64,000 nucleotides of DNA from the NCBI RefSeq assembly GCF_003945595.2, contig NW_024104376.1:186001-250000 (forward strand), in the 5' to 3' direction. Below the pieces are notes generated by a model. The model did not search any database, was not told where the DNA came from, and saw only the letters and a list, made by a program, of their open reading frames with translations. Within the stretch, counting starts at the first letter, position 1, and each line of letters begins with the position of its first letter. The DNA comes from Pipra filicauda. Lineage: Eukaryota; Chordata; Aves; Passeriformes; Pipridae. A program made the position numbers and the translations under genes. Positions 47,301 to 57,900 of the stretch are shown here, piece by piece.

Positions 47301-49930
47301 TTGGAAATGTGTTTAGAAAAACTATATTTATGGTATCAGGTGACTATGGAATAATGCAGACTTTAAATATTAGCTGCCATGACTTAAATCATATGCAAAT
47401 ACTCACATATTATTGCCATTTAAGATTATGAAATCAGGAAGTACACATGTATTTTAAGAATATATATTTTAATGCCTATATAAAAATGTAAACACACAAA
47501 AGTAATTAAATCTCATCTAAAACACTTCTACTTACCTTGTGTATTTTAAAGGCCTCTGTGTAATACTGATGCGCCATTAAAAACTGGGTTCTTAAGTTTC
47601 TGTGAATAAACTGTCGTAAGGAACTGAAAATAATTAGTAAAAATATATTACAATTTACAATAATTATCATATTTCTATGAATATGAAATCAACTAAAACT
47701 AAACAGCTTTTATATCCCCAAAAGCTAAACAGTGTAAGACACCTTGTTATCATTGATACAAGTCCTAATGCCAGCTGGAGTGCTTTAGGGGACAGCACAG
47801 TTTATGACAGAAAGATGTTACAAGCTCACCCAAGAACTCAACGAAGTTGCATCCTGCTGTCCCTCCCTCCACAGCACTGGGACAGGGCCTGGTAGTGACT
47901 GACCAAAGCTGAAACGTGCTTATTAGGACACCTAAGGAGAGAAGCTATATCCTCATTAGATACTTGAGCATGCCTACAAATCTAAGACATCCAGTAGTTA
48001 ATTTGTGGACATTTTATTCTGTAATTACACTGAGAAATAAAGAAAAAACTCCAAGATAAATGAAAAGTCTGCATTAAAAATGCATATAGATATTTTAATA
48101 TTACATATTTGCCCTACACTTACATGTATTACAATGGAGGAATTCAGGTTAAAAGCTGAGATACTAAAATAAATTCTCCAGACTTTGACTGCTTTGCACA
48201 TTTTCAACAACATTAATTTCTACTTTATGTGTGTAATGCACATTCTTCCAGTATTTGGATAATACCCCACTTAAATACAATACTTTTCCTTGTGTTTTGA
48301 GTGCACTATAAAGCAGAAGTTTTAACCAAAAATCACAACCCAGACCAAAAGCAACTGCACGGGTTACGGGCAATGAAGGTGAAGAGGATAAAGAGCTTAA
48401 TTCACTGTCCGAATACCAAGTTTTAACTTGAATCAGTGTCAGATTATAACTTTGAAATATTCATCAATTTTTCAGCAGAAGAGAAGCCCAGGCTAAACTG
48501 CAATCGGTGAGATCTTTGGCAGGCAAAGAGCTCTGCTTCCAAAACCTTCCACAAGTGCCGAGCACGTCCAGGGAGTCACCGCAGAAACTTCACTGACAAA
48601 AATGGAAGATCAAAGAAACCACCCTGCACTGTGGCAGGGTGAAGCATCCCATAAACATCCCCTCCAGACAATCTGCTGTTTAAAAGCCTACAAGAAATGA
48701 GTTTTCACATCATCATTAGGTGGCTATTAGAATGTTTTTCATCTCAACATTCAACAAAAATATTTTTTCTTGTGAATAAAGCTAATCCCTCCCTTCCCAC
48801 AGGAAATATCAAGAACAACTGATAAACATTTTTCGTTGTAGCAATATTTTAGGTATGAGAAGGGCGAGTTCCTTCCTCAGACTTCTTTTATTCTAGACCA
48901 GGAATACCCAGTTCCCTTTATTTATTTTCTTATATGCAATGTTATATCTTGTTTCCATTTGCCCACCTATTTCTTAAAATATGTTGCCCCCAATCACTGG
49001 CACTTGATATAATAATTACTTTCACATCTTACATAAAAAATTCCTCTTAATCCTTAAGTGAGTTTTACTTTTGCAATAGTATCAAACTGCTCACCTCTCT
49101 GCAACCAGATGCCTTTTTTTTCTCACTGCAGCTCTTACAATATGGGGGGAATGGTTTGCTTTCAGGCACTTCATTTTCCCTGGAGTTCAGTATTTCATGT
49201 TTATTCCTACTGAATTTCAGTTTGCTGCTTTTGAATCACCTGTGCAATCTGCTGAATTATTCTAACTTCTGAGCACATATATCAGTTTGTGAACATTGCC
49301 TGTCCATGTTGCATCACCTGCAGACCTCAAACTTTGTATTCCATCAAACACATAAATGGATATTTTGAACCAGGAACATGACATAATCTCAGAAACTGCA
49401 CTGGAAAAAGCCTTTTTAGATTTCCCCCCCTACTTCCAATTTTCTATTGGCAGTATCTTTGCCATATTTCCTTAGCATATATTCAATAGTTCACTTAAAG
49501 TCATACAGCAAAATATACGATGGCAGAATTCCTTGACAATCTCTTGATTCTCACGTGTTACAGCTCTGCCTCAGTTCCGTGCCTCTATCACTGAACAATG
49601 CGTTCTCCCTCAGCCCAAGAGTGTAAATCCACATCTCCAAAAGTAGAAACTACACCAGCCTAAATTACCCATGACCTCATTTTTAAAACATAAATGCATC
49701 TGCCTTCACTCTCCCAAACAATGCCAGCTTTCATTGCTTATTAGCCCAGGTCTCCCACAAACACCCTTGGCACTGTTACATCACACTCCTTAGCCAAGGG
49801 AAAAACACCTCAAAGTATTTCCATCGAGCCATTACTGCAGCCTCCCAGACTCTGCCTGCGATTCACAGTTCACGGTGCTCACCTGACCGCTGGCTGCCCC
49901 CCCAGGGGTGCTAAGCTGAGCTGCACACAT
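41282..49930 (-). CDS. Candidate six-exon gene, 183 aa, unrecognised, Cys-rich with C-terminal CCC
   Basis: Minus-strand exons 49883-49930, 49555-49634, 47536-47623, 45097-45175, 43096-43259 and 41282-41374 join in phase (48+80+88+79+164+93 = 552 nt, 184 codons including TGA). Exons 3-6 have strong acceptors (TACTAATTATTTTCAG, CTCCTCTCTGAG, TTACATTTCCACAG, TTTCTCTCTAG) and donors (GTAAGT, GTATGT, GTGAGG). Exons 1-2 are weaker. The product is mostly helical-looking, with a basic stretch SLRQFIHRNLRTQFLMAHQ, a Cys-containing middle (SCSGCQG, CKDISTCHQ) and the end PDVFQCCC. There is no signal peptide or clear membrane helix. The terminal cysteines could be lipidated. The exon-3 string slightly recalls RGS7BP/RGS9BP helical proteins; this is a weak memory-based resemblance, not an assignment. 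It lies between the TAF2 and ENPP2 ends on the same strand. It could also be a lncRNA or TAF2 readthrough exons. Confidence 0.5.
41375..43095. other. Intron 5 of the six-exon candidate
   Basis: 1.7 kb. An exon-like open stretch at about 42,745-42,850 on the minus strand is out of frame with both flanking exons and has a poor acceptor. Nothing else seen. Confidence 0.45.
43096..43259 (-). CDS. Six-exon candidate, exon 5
   Basis: 164 nt after a very good acceptor (TTTACATTTCCACAG), ending GTG CAG before GTGAGG. Only one frame is open. It encodes SDRSCSGCQGFKPHWDEEQ, MEVLLCKDISTCHQ, IVFHALETITEMVKMAYACV and Q. It is the longest and most convincing exon of the set. Confidence 0.57.
43260..47535. 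other. Introns 3-4 of the six-exon candidate (interrupted by exon 4)
   Basis: No recognisable repeat. An octamer ATGCAAAT lies at 43,667-43,674 and another at 47,393-47,400; an AAT run lies at about 47,279-47,291. Minus-strand open stretches near 43,430-43,575 and 45,840-46,040 have acceptors, but no donor in a usable phase. Confidence 0.45.
45097..45175 (-). CDS. Six-exon candidate, exon 4
   Basis: 79 nt after TTATTTCTCCTCTCTGAG, ending AGC A before GTATGTAT. Entry phase 0, exit one base. It encodes NQIQMLSLMDILQFQSLC, KHLSCVWS and a split Thr. The phase fits both neighbours. Confidence 0.5.
47536..47623 (-). CDS. Six-exon candidate, exon 3
   Basis: 88 nt with a textbook acceptor (ACTAAT branch-like motif, then TTATTTTCAG) and donor AAG/GTAAGT. 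It needs two bases from upstream and ends in phase 0. It encodes SLRQFIHRNLRTQ, FLMAHQYYTEAF and KIHK: basic, aromatic and helix-prone. The other two frames are closed by stops for any compatible downstream exon. Confidence 0.55.
47624..49554. other. Intron 2 of the six-exon candidate
   Basis: 1.9 kb. Sequence at about 48,890-49,460 has the mixed look of an ancient CR1/L3-type relic (for example 'gttgcatcacctgcagacc'), uncertain. A 102-base open stretch at 47,830-47,931 has a good acceptor and donor, but its phase does not fit. Confidence 0.4.
49555..49634 (-). CDS. Six-exon candidate, proposed exon 2
   Basis: 80 nt after a GAG acceptor with a modest pyrimidine tract (TTTCTACTTTTGGAG), ending AAC AC before GTGAGA. 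Entry phase 0 and exit with two bases are exactly what exon 3 needs. It encodes MWIYTLGLRENALF, then SDRGTELRQSCN. Its own ATG could be the real start if exon 1 is noncoding. I selected it by phase among several weak options, so the evidence is partly circular. Confidence 0.3.
49883..49930 (-). CDS. Six-exon candidate, proposed exon 1
   Basis: ATG with A at -3, then 16 codons (MCAAQLSTPGGAASGQ) to CAG before GTGAGCA, phase 0. The donor is strong. The sequence lies in a GC-richer island, and a short upstream ATG frame precedes it. There is no independent proof that this exon joins the others. Confidence 0.35.
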
Positions 49931-50016
49931 GGTTAGTCTACCCACAACAGGCTCAGTACCTCATTCTACCCATGTAGGTTTCCGCTTGCAGCTTTAGCTG
50001 ACCTAAGCTTGCAGTG

Positions 50017-50032
50017 GTTGCTAAGAGGAAAC
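50017..50032 (+). promoter_or_regulatory. X-box-like (RFX) site upstream of the six-exon candidate
   Basis: GTTGCTAAGAGGAAAC, about 90-100 bases 5' of the proposed ATG at 49,930. The left half fits the RFX X-box; the right half is imperfect. RFX sites mark ciliary and other gene promoters, but this single degenerate match is weak. Confidence 0.2.
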
Positions 50033-50894
50033 AAAACCAAGGTGGGCTTCCCCGGACGTGGCACAGCAGCAGATGGGGAGAGGCTGCGAGAATCACGTCT
50101 GAATCATGGCACGTCCCTTAACATGTGTCCATGCACATTAAAGGGATGCACTATTAAAGGGATGTGGTGTCTGAATAATAAAATAAGTATATGCATATTA
50201 CAAAATACCCGAGCCTATCACGTTCCTATTCTACAGATAACTTGTTATTACAGAAACTACAGGATTCAACAGCAGGTATAGAATAGAAAAGTATTTATTA
50301 ACTTTCATGAAACAAAATATGGCTTAAAAAAAATCCTCTTGAGTCTCTCTTAAATTTTTACTCCCTGCTCTAAAAAGAAGAATCAGTCTCTCATGGAAAT
50401 TTGGGAAAATTTAAAAAAAAAAAAAAAAATTAACCCAAATACAATCATCTTATAGAAAGTTATGTGAGCTCTGGGCAACAGAAGTCAACCAGTGCATGGA
50501 AATAAAACACTGCCTCTACATACATATAAAGGAAACAGATTAAAAATGGCAGAGATTATTTTTCTCTATTATTAAAACATCTAAAAAATTAAGTTTTTAA
50601 ATAAAACATTTCCTAGGTGTAAATAGTACACTGCATAAAACACAGCTAAAGAAATTTAAATGTATCCATCATTTCAAATCCCAGACCTAGTTTAATCTAC
50701 TGATGTACTTCTCCAGTGGATTCATGAGCTGACCATATAGAATGCTTTCAAGCAAAGCACCCCAGCAGGAAGAAATACGTATTTTTCAGTATTTTAATGT
50801 TTAAGCTTTTTAAAATTATTCTTAAATTTTAGCAAAACCATCTTTCAAAAGCATATTCCAATGTCAAGTTTGAAGAAAAAATTCTGCCTCTGTC

Positions 50895-51641
50895 AAAATA
50901 ATTCGCAAACTTTATTGGATTTTTAAAAGCCTGATTACAGGACAAAACATGCATTATGCATTTTGCTAAAATTCCAAAAACAATTGCAGAACTTCATCAT
51001 ATTCAAAGGCTCATGTCCATAATAAATACCATCAGCTTAAAAGCAGCTTGGAATTTTTCAAGAGTTTTAGTATCTGAAAAATGCAAATGTTATATATACT
51101 GTACTTTTAAAAGTCTGACGTTACTTTGCAATGGTTAAAGCAAGAAACAGCTCAGCTGAAGACTACAGAAAATCCCTGTCTTCTGAGGAGGTCATACAAT
51201 ACCGCTCTGGAAACAGCCTGTCACCAAAGGCCTGGCAATTGGCTCTGGCTTAAAACATATTCAGCCTCTAACATTCTTCAAAGGATTAAACCATAATTGA
51301 TTCTGGCAATACACATGGTCAGCGTGATGTGCAGGGGGTTGCCAGTGGACATGGGGCCCTTACATAAAGAGCCATTCTCTTTGTTTAAAATGGAAAAAAG
51401 AGTGGGAGGTGTGGAGAACAGTGAAATACAAAATGAATCAGAATCATAAACCATATTTTTTGAATTAGATTTCAACAACCACATATGCAAATAGAAGGCT
51501 TCAAAGGTGGCAGAGGTTCTGAATTGCTAAGGCAATTCACTTATTCTTAGTTCCATAAAAAAAGATAGAAGCTATAGTTATATACATCCTTCTAAGCACT
51601 CCGAGAATATTGCAAGCTGAACTCCAGAGAAGCCATTGATA
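50895..51641 (-). other. TAF2: TAF2 3' UTR
   Basis: Sequence between the TAF2 stop codon and the first poly(A) signal. AT-rich, no repeat seen. The end point is inferred from the hexamer. Confidence 0.5.
50911..50916 (-). terminator. TAF2: Poly(A) signal of TAF2
   Basis: First AATAAA downstream of the TAF2 stop on the minus strand, implying a 3' UTR of about 745 bases, with a T-rich stretch following. A second AATAAA at 50,294-50,299 is an alternative distal site. Confidence 0.55.
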
Positions 51642-51907
51642 TCAGTCTGAAAGTGATGGGGAACGGATTGATCGTGCACTGGCTGGACTGTTAGAGAAAG
51701 CAAAAGGATCCTTCTCCTTTTCTTTAGTATCATGTTTATGTTTATGCTTATGCTTATGCTTGTGTTTCTTCTTCTTTTTCTTGTGCTCATGGTGGTGATG
51801 GTGGTGGTGATCGCTGTGTTTTGAGGAGTTTGATTCTTTACTAAACACGGAGAGCGGAGCTGCTGAGACAGGGTGCATGTTTATCTCTCCCGAAGATTGT
51901 TCTTTAC
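51642..51907 (-). CDS. TAF2: TAF2 terminal coding exon (His/Lys-rich tail)
   Basis: 266 nt after TTCCTTTAG, beginning GT AAA GAA (GKEQ). It encodes MHPVSAAPLSVFSKES, a run of seven His, a run of six Lys, then alternating HK pairs, then DTKEKEKDPFAF and RSIRSPSLSD. The polybasic tail is the hallmark of vertebrate TAF2. No frame break. Confidence 0.97.
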
Positions 51908-54900
51908 CTAAAGGAATAGATATAGTGGGATTAGTAAATGTTTAACTTGCATTTTTTCCAAAGATAAGAAATTCTGAAATATTAGATAAAGCCTACATTA
52001 TCATTTAAACATGCTAGCACAGAACCTGTTATGATACTTGTACCATTAACTTTTTGGTTTTTTCAGGGAAGGCTCTCAACATGCCATTAAAGTTCCCATA
52101 CTACTGACAATTTTTACAGAGATAGTCCTTCCTTCCTCAACAGCATAAAAGTATCCCAGACAATTAGGAACTGTGAAGAGCTAAGAAACTCCAAGTTATA
52201 CAAACTTCCTGAAATTAATTTTTGAACAGAGTAGGAAGGCCACTATACCCTGAATAATGCAAATATAACTGTTTGTAAAAATTCTAGCATAAAGTGCAAG
52301 GCTGGCATACATAAAAGTGTGGTTTTGGGATGTGAACCCTTTTCAGTCAGGAGCTAATGCTCCCTGCAAGGACATACAAACTTTTGACTGTGAACAGAAA
52401 AATTAAACTGCTTTTTCTAAAAACTGCACCTTACAACCAATTTAGTCTATTTGAAAGTTTTTACAAAGTTTTTTCTTAAACAAAACCAAATCCCAATAAA
52501 GACAATTACATCACCTTTGTCAATACATCTTTAACAAATACACTAGAACTACTTATATATTGAGCAAGCCTTGTATCTGAACCTGGAGAAGGAAAATATG
52601 ATCTATGACATCTCAATCCAGGAATGACTTTCTCATTCTCTCTTTGACTCATTTAACATTTCAGTATTTCACATAGACTGCAATAGCTTCAATAGTAGGG
52701 ATTAAAGAGCAATAATCTAAGGATAATTGTTAAAGAGCAGAAGTGCCTGGAAGGTAGGAAGGCTCAGATTCCTTTAGGCAGAAATTGAATCAAATCACTC
52801 ACAGTGCAAAAATGTGCTTTAACAACTATATAAATGCAGAAAAGCAGTATCAGATTTTTGAAGGCAGCTACTTCCCTAAGTTTTATTTAAAATTTATTTT
52901 CTTCACAGTTACTTTAAATATTTGGGGATTCCCCCCCCTCCAGTTTTTGATGAAAATATCCCCATTAAATAAAAAGGAATTATGTTTGCAATTATCTTTT
53001 CCTGTATATTTGAAAACATGTTTCTTTTCCAGCACATCTTTTTGTTTGGTTGATTAGTTTTGTACTTCTAAAGGCAAGAATGATTAGTCTGTGGTAATGA
53101 TTCCTGCAAGTCTGAAGAGCCAGCTCCCTTGTATGACAAACAAGTATTGAAAACAATTTCTTTTTAGCCTTACCCAAAAGATTAAGAACTGACTTAATCA
53201 AGCACATCTATAGGAAAGTTTCTAGATGGTACAGCTGTTCTAGTTTTTGTTTGTTTGTTTTTAAATATGTCTGGGAAAAACAAACTCTACATTTGTATGA
53301 AGTGTTTAGAAGTCAGACTAGAAACACAAAACATTTTTACAGTGAGGATGATCAGCGACTTACTATGGGACACGGTGACATCTCTATTGCTTGAAGTCTT
53401 ATACAGCACAATTATGTCTTTCTAGAAATATGTTTGATCTTAACCACAAGACGTGAATATGGTGCAAAATAAAATTCTGCTGAGGTTATGAAGGAGGCTA
53501 GTCTAGAGTACAACAGTTTCCTATAAACTTAAAATCTCCAATATACAAGTATTTAAAAAAGCTTTATTTCTTATTTAAAAAGAACTATGCCGCAGTAAGC
53601 TCATGTCATCAATGCAAAGATTTATGGTTATGTATGTTATGGCAGATAGAAGAGATACACACCGATTCCAACTTCTACTTGCTGACTTCACAGTTTCGAC
53701 CATTTTTTTACATTGTTATCTGCAGCCTTTTTTGACAATGCAGACAGCGTGCAAGTATACGGTATTTGATGGGAAAAGATACCAAACTGCTTCACAGTGT
53801 AACTATTTCCAAGTATATTTTTTCTTTTAAGGTATTCCTGCCTGTATCTAAACCTATCCCTGTAACCTGAGCTCATTCATGTAAAGCATACAACTTCTAG
53901 TCAAGAGAACTTTACTTCTCAGCTGCAAGGATGCAAAGTTTGCCATTAAACAGAACTCAAAATGGTGGAAAAAGGAGCATATCTGACTCAAGCCACTAGA
54001 AAAGGAAAGGGTGGAGGTTGTACCTCAGAAAACCAAAGCAGTAAGTATTTGACACCATTAAAATAGGCTACAGTAGTTAAAGGTGAACTGTGACAGTGAC
54101 ACAAGCAGAGCTCCCAGTAAGGCAGAAATAAAGGTCATGGCAAAGAGCCTGAAAAACATTGGTCAGTGTTCATCCACAGAAAATGTACAAAAGATTATCC
54201 AAAATACAGAAAACATTCTCACATGTTGTCAAGCCACAGGGACAAGATAAATTAAAATATACAAGGTAAAACCAAGTCAACTTAAAAGAAAAGAAAAAAC
54301 CCACACACATTACACAAACTCTTCAAACTTCCCAGCTACATTAGTTCCAAATTGTGGAGTTATTCTTATATGGAAACTAAACCTGTAAGTCCAGACACTA
54401 CATCTGTAACAACTTCAAACCAAAGCTAAGCCTCTAAGCTTTAAAAAGTTTAACCCAATAGAACTGGTATAAAGACAGTGGCTTAAGTCTGCAGAGATGA
54501 TGTAGCACAAGTGTCAAGCACTAGTGAATATGGAGGAAGATAGAAGATGCAATCAAACAGACCCTCCTGACTCTGTTGCATGACCTGCAACTTGTGCAAG
54601 TTTCCTGCAGTTTACTGAACTACCAGCTCTGCTAAGGCAACAGTCAGTATTATCAACTTGTTACTTATTTCAGGTGACTTATTTTTATATATTAAAAAAA
54701 TATATTAGTTAAAGCAGTTAAACACCATTGACTGGAGTAAGCTATGGAGCAAATTCAACTGTAGTTCAAGCCAACAGGACTGAAGAGACGACGGTGACCA
54801 CCTAGAGAGGGAGGAAGATCTTCAAGAAGGGGACAAATGGGATCCAACTGCAACTCAAGGGTTACTGACACTTAAGGAGACAGTCAATATTGGTAATATG

Positions 54901-57900
54901 GCACAGAAGTCAGTAAGAAATTAAAGAATGTCATTACAAAAATCTAATTCTACCAGCCAGCACTGAGTACACATAAATCTAATACTCAGCCAGCACTGAG
55001 TACACATACAATTTCTTCACAGAGGTCAATGATGACTCTAATCTGTTGGGTTTTTCTAAACGCAAGAATAACAGCTATCTGGAAAATTTCCTCCTACTGT
55101 TAAAGAGTGCTTTGAAACCAGGAATCAAATATACTGATCCTGGATGATGACTCCAAAAGATTGAGCACAAACTATCAAACTTGGTTGTGTGTTAAAATGG
55201 ATAGACTTATAAAAGCTCTATAGAAAATGTTACAGATTTTTATCCATAAAATTCACTGTTAAAACTGCAGAATACTTTGTTTTCTTCCTTTTAATTAGTA
55301 TCTACTTAAAGCCCATGCCAGGAACATGCCAAGCATAGTTAAGGAAAGCAAGGCTAAACAGAAGTTGCTTTACAGGGCAATATCATTATCCTTATATCAA
55401 CAGGAGTAGCAGGACTGCTGCAAGGAGGCAGAGAGCACTCCCTCTTCCTTCAGGGAACTCAATTCCTGGCAGAGGGAGTGGAACCTGAGTTTCTCAAATC
55501 ACAGAAACACAAAATAAGTGGAGGGTGAGCCCAGGAGCTCACTTTTGAAGTGGTTAGTAGCATTCCTTGGAAGAAAATGCACATACATGTGTCTATCCAC
55601 TTGGATCTCCTTCTGTTTAGGATGTGGAGATTCCAGTGTAATTACTGGCTTTGTGGTGTTCCAGCTAGCTGGGTAGGTGTTTAAAATTAGACAGAATTAC
55701 AATCTGATGGGAGAAAGATCAGAAACTTGTGTACAGTTTGTCACAGGGACAGTACAAATGTTGTGGATGTTGTGAGAGAGAATAAAATATGAAAACATAG
55801 ATCTCTTATATTAGTTTTAGAATAAAAGGGATTTAGATCCTGATAAGTTTTAAAGTCATATTTTCTGTCATAACACAAATTGCTGTTAGATAATTATAAC
55901 ATCCTGTTCAATTATTTAAGTAAGTTTCTTCTCTTTTTAAGACTTATGAGTGCATTAACATTGAACTATGTTGTTGGGTAGTGTTTTACCTATTTAATCT
56001 TATTTTGTTATTGAACCTTTACAATTTGAGAATATGTAACTTGAGATTTTAACATGCTAGCAAGCTTTCATAAGATCTTTCATACAGTCTCTCCTATGTT
56101 TCCGATTTTGTGTAAAGAGGGTAGGACACCACATACTTAGAGCCTCTGTTTCTTTCCATGGACAATCAATGTCAAACAGCTGGCTTATACAAGATTTTTA
56201 CAAATTAAAATGACCTTGTTTGAAACGACCCCATTTGCGCCCTGATTTATTCGAATGTCAGAGAGGGAGAAACCAAGTTCACAAATCACAGCAAAGGCTG
56301 AGCCCACAGGTCCAGTGTTTTGGCTGAGAACAGGCTGGTGCTCCAGAACTTGACACCAACCAGCTCTGGGAAGAAAGGGACATCAGCACAAGCACACAAG
56401 CACTTATGTGTCTCTCCCAGGACTCAAAGAAAGCTTACCAATGAGAAGGATAATGCACTCCCTTTGCCTAGCAGTTGAACTGCAGCTCTGGTTAGCATTT
56501 TCTCTAAAAAGAGAACACTTAAAGAATGGAAAAAATCATAAAAACTGTTTCAAAATTATCCTGGTTTTCCTTATTTTTTTTTTCTTTTTAGTGTTACCCT
56601 GGAAACATCCCAGACACACTGTTTTTTAATTTCATGCTGTGTTTATGCATCTGTTGAGCCATCAACAAAGCAGAAATAAAAAGTTACCAAGCATAAATGA
56701 TTTCAAGTTTCCAGAATGCAAGTGTCTTGTAATTTGTCTAAAGAAGCCGAATTTTCAAATTATATATCTCTGAAAAAAATATCCATTTTCTTTCTAGGAG
56801 AGTGCTCTTTTAAGGTCCATGGGAGAAAATTTAAATTTTGAGGGTAAGAAGTAAGGGTCTAGTTAAAAAAAATAAAACCACCCAGAAGTTCTCTGAGGAT
56901 GTGCTAAGTAAATCACATAGTTTGGCTCCAACATAAATATTTTAACTAGTTCCAATTTACAGTTTCATTTGATTTCATTTTTTAGTGGGATCTATAACCA
57001 GATGGACAATTCCTTATACCTATACCAAAGGTATACCTAAAGTACTGAATAGGCAAGCTGGTGATTTAATTAAAATATACTTTTAACTGGTAATAATTTT
57101 ATTAATTTCTTCATTTGACTTTAATTTAACAACTATATTGCCTTGTGCTTACATTAAAATAACAGTTTAACTGTGGTGTTATTTTTACTACATTTACATT
57201 AATATTGTAGAAATTCTAGTGAAATCTCTATTTTAGAAAAAAAGAACATTTAAATCAGCAAGCCAATTCAGAATACTTTATGCCTCCAACAGTTTCAGGT
57301 AGTTCACTTGAAAATTTGCTATCTTTGGGTTTCAGAGTGAACCATTGTTTTCTCAGAGATAGTCACAGCTACAATATTATGTTTTTATTAAATCATGTAG
57401 TTGACACACTGCAGCCACACACTGATGCAATTCTCACGCTGTCACTATCTGCAGTGCTTTTGTTTCTATTAAAGCTGCTTTCTTTACTTTAGGATAAAGC
57501 ACTGGAAAACACCCTTCGTTGTGAAGTGTACAATTAACACACACTGTTTCAGTGAAGCAAAATTATCTACAGAACCTCAAAGCCTATGAGTTACCATTTT
57601 TGAAACAGTTATATCTTGGGTAATAAAGTCAACATATGTGTAATGGCTACTATCAAACAGATACTATATTAATATTATGTGTTATTAAAAGGTATTCTAA
57701 AAGAACAGTTGTAACAACATTTACCTCCTTAGATAGTAAAGCAAAAATTCATCATTTCAATGGTGCCCTCATATCCAAGAACTGTTCATTTATATATTTG
57801 TCTGTGTGCTGATGTTTCCACAGCCCTTTTTGGCAGAGAACCACTAATGGCAGAGAACCACTAATGGCTGAACTTTGATGTACTGCTGTGCTTACAGCTA

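Noticed and set aside
47830..47931. Exon-like 102-base segment with good acceptor and donor (minus strand)
   Set aside because: The open frame needs phase 1 entry and exit, which fits neither exon 1/2 nor exon 3 of the six-exon model.
48500..48605. Open stretch after acceptor TTTTTGTCAG, minus strand
   Set aside because: No usable donor and the phase does not follow proposed exon 1.
50009..50281. 90-codon plus-strand open frame near the TAF2 3' end
   Set aside because: No family resemblance; it overlaps the proposed upstream region of a minus-strand gene and looks like chance.
55541..55690. Minus-strand open stretch considered as the missing TAF2 exon
   Set aside because: A TTKP string looked suggestive, but the surrounding residues do not match TAF2 and there is no donor in the needed phase.
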